Position numbers and translations under genes: made by a program. From positions 1 through 25,156 of the forward strand of contig DATAUG010000043.1 of the NCBI GenBank assembly GCA_036268355.1: a stretch of 25,156 bases of DNA, read 5' to 3'. The stretch is from DASQPJ01 sp036268355 (lineage in GTDB: Bacteria > Actinomycetota > Actinomycetes > Sporichthyales > Sporichthyaceae). This document shows, in pieces, positions 22,859-25,156 of the stretch. Position 1 is the stretch's first letter. Each line of letters opens with the position of its first letter. The notes beneath the pieces were generated by a model, which worked only from the letters and a program-made list of their open reading frames with translations, ran no database searches and was not told the origin of the DNA.

Positions 22859-23794
22859 ATGCGCATCTCGATCAACATCGGTGGCGACGTCACCGCAACC
22901 CCGACCGCACCGATCGCGGTGGCCGAGCAGGCCGTCGCCGCGGAGCAGGCCGGGTTCCCGGCCGCGTGGACCACACACTTCATGCGGGGCACCGACGCCT
23001 TCCCGACGATCGCGGTGGCCGGGTCGCGCACCTCGAGCATCGAGTTGGGAATCGGCATAGTTCCCACGTACCCCCGGCACCCTTACACGATGGCGCACGA
23101 GGCGGCGACGGTTCAGTCGCTGATCGGCGGCCGGCTGACGCTCGGTATCGGGGTCAGCCACAAGCCGGTCATGCAGGGCATGCTCGGCTTCGACTTCACC
23201 GCGCCGGCCGCCCACATGCGCGAGTACCTTCAGGTGCTCGGCCCCCTGCTGCGCACCGGTGAGGTGTCGCACCGCGGGGAGCGGTACCAGGTCGAGGCGG
23301 GCTTCAACATCATCGGGTTCTCGCCCGTGCCGATCGTCATCGGGGCCCTCGGCCCGGCGATGCTGAGGGTGGCCGGGGAACTGGCCGACGGCACGGTCAC
23401 CTGGCTGGCCGGCCCGCGTGGGGTTGCCGATCACATCGTGCCCACGCTGGCCAAGGCCGCCGCGGACGCCGGCCGCCCGAGCCCACGCGTGATCGTCGGC
23501 CTGCCGGTCGCGTTGTCCGAGGACGAGAAGTTGGCTCGCGAGGCGCTCGACACTGCCTTCGCCCGTTACCCGACCTTGCAGAACTACCAGCAGTCGTTGG
23601 CCCGCGAGGGCGCGGAGTCGGTGTCGGATGTGTGCCTCTGGGGTCCGCGCGAGCGGGTGCTGGGCCAACTGCGCGAACTGCGCGACGCCGGGGCCACCGA
23701 GCTTTGGCCGGTGCCCATCGAGGTGCCGGGTGATCCGGACGCCAGCGTGGCCCGCACGACGGAGTTCCTGGCCTCGTTGGCCCCGGATTTCTGA
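22859..23794 (+). CDS. LLM-class oxidoreductase, probably F420-dependent
   Basis: 311 aa from the ATG at 22859 with GAGGCAG upstream. The luciferase-like (beta/alpha)8 fold is seen in the opening MRISINIGGDV, then VAEQAVAAEQAGFPAAWTTHF, the strand ELGIGIVPTYPRHPYTMAHEAATVQSL, and GGRLTLGIGVSHKPV. Later LVIG-type segments (PIVIGALGPAMLRVAGELADGTVTW) and a C-terminal IEVPGDPDASVARTTEFLASLAP complete the family pattern. In actinobacteria most LLM proteins of this length use coenzyme F420 or FMN; I cannot see which. It forms a likely operon with the PhyH-family gene. The substrate is unknown. The downstream gap to the MDR gene is 51 bases. Confidence 0.87.
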   Translation: MRISINIGGDVTATPTAPIAVAEQAVAAEQAGFPAAWTTHFMRGTDAFPTIAVAGSRTSSIELGIGIVPTYPRHPYTMAHEAATVQSLIGGRLTLGIGVSHKPVMQGMLGFDFTAPAAHMREYLQVLGPLLRTGEVSHRGERYQVEAGFNIIGFSPVPIVIGALGPAMLRVAGELADGTVTWLAGPRGVADHIVPTLAKAAADAGRPSPRVIVGLPVALSEDEKLAREALDTAFARYPTLQNYQQSLAREGAESVSDVCLWGPRERVLGQLRELRDAGATELWPVPIEVPGDPDASVARTTEFLASLAPDF

Positions 23795-23845
23795 GCGGAC
23801 GACCACGGGTAGCTTTCCGGCAGGACTACGTGCCCGGGAGGCCAC

Positions 23846-24892
23846 ATGAAGGCGTGCACCGTGAAGCCGGGTGCTCTGGACACGGCCGGGGTGGAGGACA
23901 TCGCGGAGCCGTCGGCCGACGACGGCTCCGTGCTGGTGGAAGGGCTGTACGTCGGGATCTGTGGGACGGATCTCGAGGTCGCCCGCGAGGGCTACGGGCG
24001 GCCGCCGGAGGGGCACGAGCGGATCGTGCTGTTCCACGAGTCGCTGGGCCGGGTGCTCGAGGCTCCGGCGGACAGCGGGCTGGCCGCCGGCGATCTGGTT
24101 GCCGGTGTGGTCCGGCGGCCCGACCCGGAGCCCTGCGTGGCCTGCGCGGCCGACCGGTGGGACTTCTGTCGCAACGGGGGATTCACCGAACGCGGGATCG
24201 CCGGCCGCGACGGCTACGGCGCCCAGCGGTGGCGCGTCGACCCGAAGTTCGCGATCCGGCTGGACCCGTCGCTGGGGCGGCTCGGGGTGCTGCTCGAGCC
24301 GACGTCGGTGGTCGCGAAGGCCTGGGATCAGGTCGGGCGGATCGCGGCTCGGTCACCCGGGGAGGCGCGGGTGGCGCTGGTCACCGGCGCGGGACCGATC
24401 GGGCTGCTGGCCGCGATGATCGGCCGGCAACGCGGCCTGAAGGTCAACGTGTTGGACCGGGTCACCGAGGGCCCCAAGCCGGGGATGGTCGCCGAACTCG
24501 GCGCCCGCTACCTGACCTCGTTGGACGACCTGACCGAGCCGCCGGACGTGGTCATCGAGGCCACCGGAATCGGGTCGCTGGTCTTCGACGTGCTGGGCCG
24601 CGCGGCGCCGGACGCCGTGGTGTGCCTGACCGGGATCTCGGCCGGCGCCCGCGAGATCCCGCTGGCGGCCGACGCGATCAACAAGGCGCTGGTGCTGAGC
24701 AACGAGGTGGTGTTCGGCTCGGTCAACGCCGGACTGGGCGACTACGCGGCCGCCGCCGCGGCCTTGGCGTCGGCCGATCCGGACTGGTTGGCCAAGCTGA
24801 TCAGCCGGACGGTGCCGATGAAGGATTGGCCGGGCGCTCTGGAGCGGCAGCCGGGCGACATCAAGGTCGTGGTCGACCTGCAGGCGGACTGA
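23846..24892 (+). CDS. Zinc-dependent MDR dehydrogenase, glucose 1-dehydrogenase-like
   Basis: 348 aa. The medium-chain dehydrogenase fold is clear. The catalytic zinc region has Cys39 in VGICGTD and His64-Glu65 in LFHESLG. The Rossmann motif is TGAGPIGLLAAMIGRQRGLKVNVLD at about 180-200. PEGHERI, GDLV-VRRP and the stretch DFCRNGGFTERGIAGRDGYGAQRWRVDPKFAIRLD closely resemble archaeal-type glucose/sugar dehydrogenases. The structural-zinc lobe keeps three cysteines (Cys97, Cys100, Cys108), while the usual first one is replaced by an Asp/Pro-rich stretch. The sugar or alcohol substrate is uncertain. It is plus-strand after the LLM gene and converges on the HNH gene with 32 bases between. Confidence 0.83.
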   Translation: MKACTVKPGALDTAGVEDIAEPSADDGSVLVEGLYVGICGTDLEVAREGYGRPPEGHERIVLFHESLGRVLEAPADSGLAAGDLVAGVVRRPDPEPCVACAADRWDFCRNGGFTERGIAGRDGYGAQRWRVDPKFAIRLDPSLGRLGVLLEPTSVVAKAWDQVGRIAARSPGEARVALVTGAGPIGLLAAMIGRQRGLKVNVLDRVTEGPKPGMVAELGARYLTSLDDLTEPPDVVIEATGIGSLVFDVLGRAAPDAVVCLTGISAGAREIPLAADAINKALVLSNEVVFGSVNAGLGDYAAAAAALASADPDWLAKLISRTVPMKDWPGALERQPGDIKVVVDLQAD

Positions 24893-24924
24893 AACCCAAG
24901 CAGGGCGCGCCGTCGCGTGGCGCC

Positions 24925-25156
24925 TCAGCGCAGGTGGAATTCGGCCTGGGCTTGCCAGTACCGGTTGCGTCTGGCTCGGCGTTCGGGGTCCACCCAAGGT
25001 GGGGGCCGTAGTTCTGGTTTGCCGTCGGCGCCTGTTTCGACGTCCCAGCCGCCGTGGTGTATCGCGTCGTGATGTCGGTCGCAGACCAAACACAGATTCG
25101 ACAGATCGGTCGGGCCGCCCTCGGACCAGTGAATTACATGGTGTGCCTGGGTCCAG
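24925..25156 (-). CDS. HNH endonuclease-domain protein, C-terminal fragment (DUF222/13E12-type; 5' end outside window)
   Basis: Read on the minus strand from the right edge, 76 residues run to a TGA at 24927-24925. The stretch has AHHVIHW, GGPTDLSNLCLVCDRHHDAIHHGGW and then WVDPERRARRNRYW. The HH-x14-N-x8-H pattern with CxxC-like spacing is the HNH nuclease core as found at the C-terminus of actinobacterial DUF222 (13E12-repeat) proteins, which occur in many copies per genome. The N-terminal part is off the edge. Function in the cell is unknown; these proteins are often regarded as mobile-element related. Confidence 0.85.
   Translation of the reverse strand, partial: WTQAHHVIHWSEGGPTDLSNLCLVCDRHHDAIHHGGWDVETGADGKPELRPPPWVDPERRARRNRYWQAQAEFHLR

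Noticed and set aside
21941..24037. 698-residue minus-strand open frame
   Set aside because: Spans three plus-strand genes with catalytic motifs; it is their complement in a stop-poor frame.

Overview
The window is very GC-rich, uses strong GC3 codons with frequent GTG starts, and carries gene families typical of Actinomycetota: a GAF-PucR regulator, an LLM/F420-type oxidoreductase, many acyl-CoA enzymes, VapBC and a DUF222/13E12-type HNH protein. The genus cannot be fixed from sequence alone.

Left edge (1-890): the 3' end of an IS5-like transposase gene and a VapBC toxin-antitoxin pair. Next (929-7874) come acyl-CoA and redox genes around a TetR regulator. Leftward are the TetR gene, an unusual NTF2-crotonase fusion, an acyl-CoA dehydrogenase and an FAD oxidoreductase. 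Divergent from TetR are an enoyl-CoA hydratase/isomerase and an acyl-CoA ligase. A long perfect hairpin (7915-7981) separates these from a second acyl-CoA ligase and a nitroreductase (minus strand). A FUSC/ArAE-like membrane protein and a ten-segment membrane protein of unknown role follow.

The core of the window is a minus-strand operon (18934 down to 12919) that I read as an alkene/epoxide assimilation system of the etnEABCD/amoABCD type. Its order is epoxyalkane:coenzyme M transferase (EtnE), then the soluble diiron monooxygenase beta subunit, coupling protein, alpha subunit and reductase (EtnA-D). Eleven bases after EtnD lies a short-chain dehydrogenase that closely resembles (R)-2-hydroxypropyl-CoM dehydrogenase of Xanthobacter, including both sulfonate-binding arginines. 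Together they would convert an alkene to an epoxide, then a 2-hydroxyalkyl-CoM, then a 2-ketoalkyl-CoM. No enzyme releasing coenzyme M and no CoM biosynthesis gene is in the window.

The operon has notable non-coding structure: a tandem 16-bp repeat in the etnE leader, a 13-bp-stem hairpin between etnE and etnA, and a triplicated 12-bp repeat between etnB and etnC. A GAF-PucR activator is divergent from etnE and is translationally coupled to a small NTF2/SnoaL-like protein.

Right side (21959-24892): a phytanoyl-CoA dioxygenase-family oxygenase, an LLM-class oxidoreductase and a glucose-dehydrogenase-like MDR enzyme, all plus strand. The window ends inside an HNH endonuclease gene on the minus strand. 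Transposase and HNH fragments at opposite edges hint at an accessory region. I saw no tRNA, rRNA or CRISPR.
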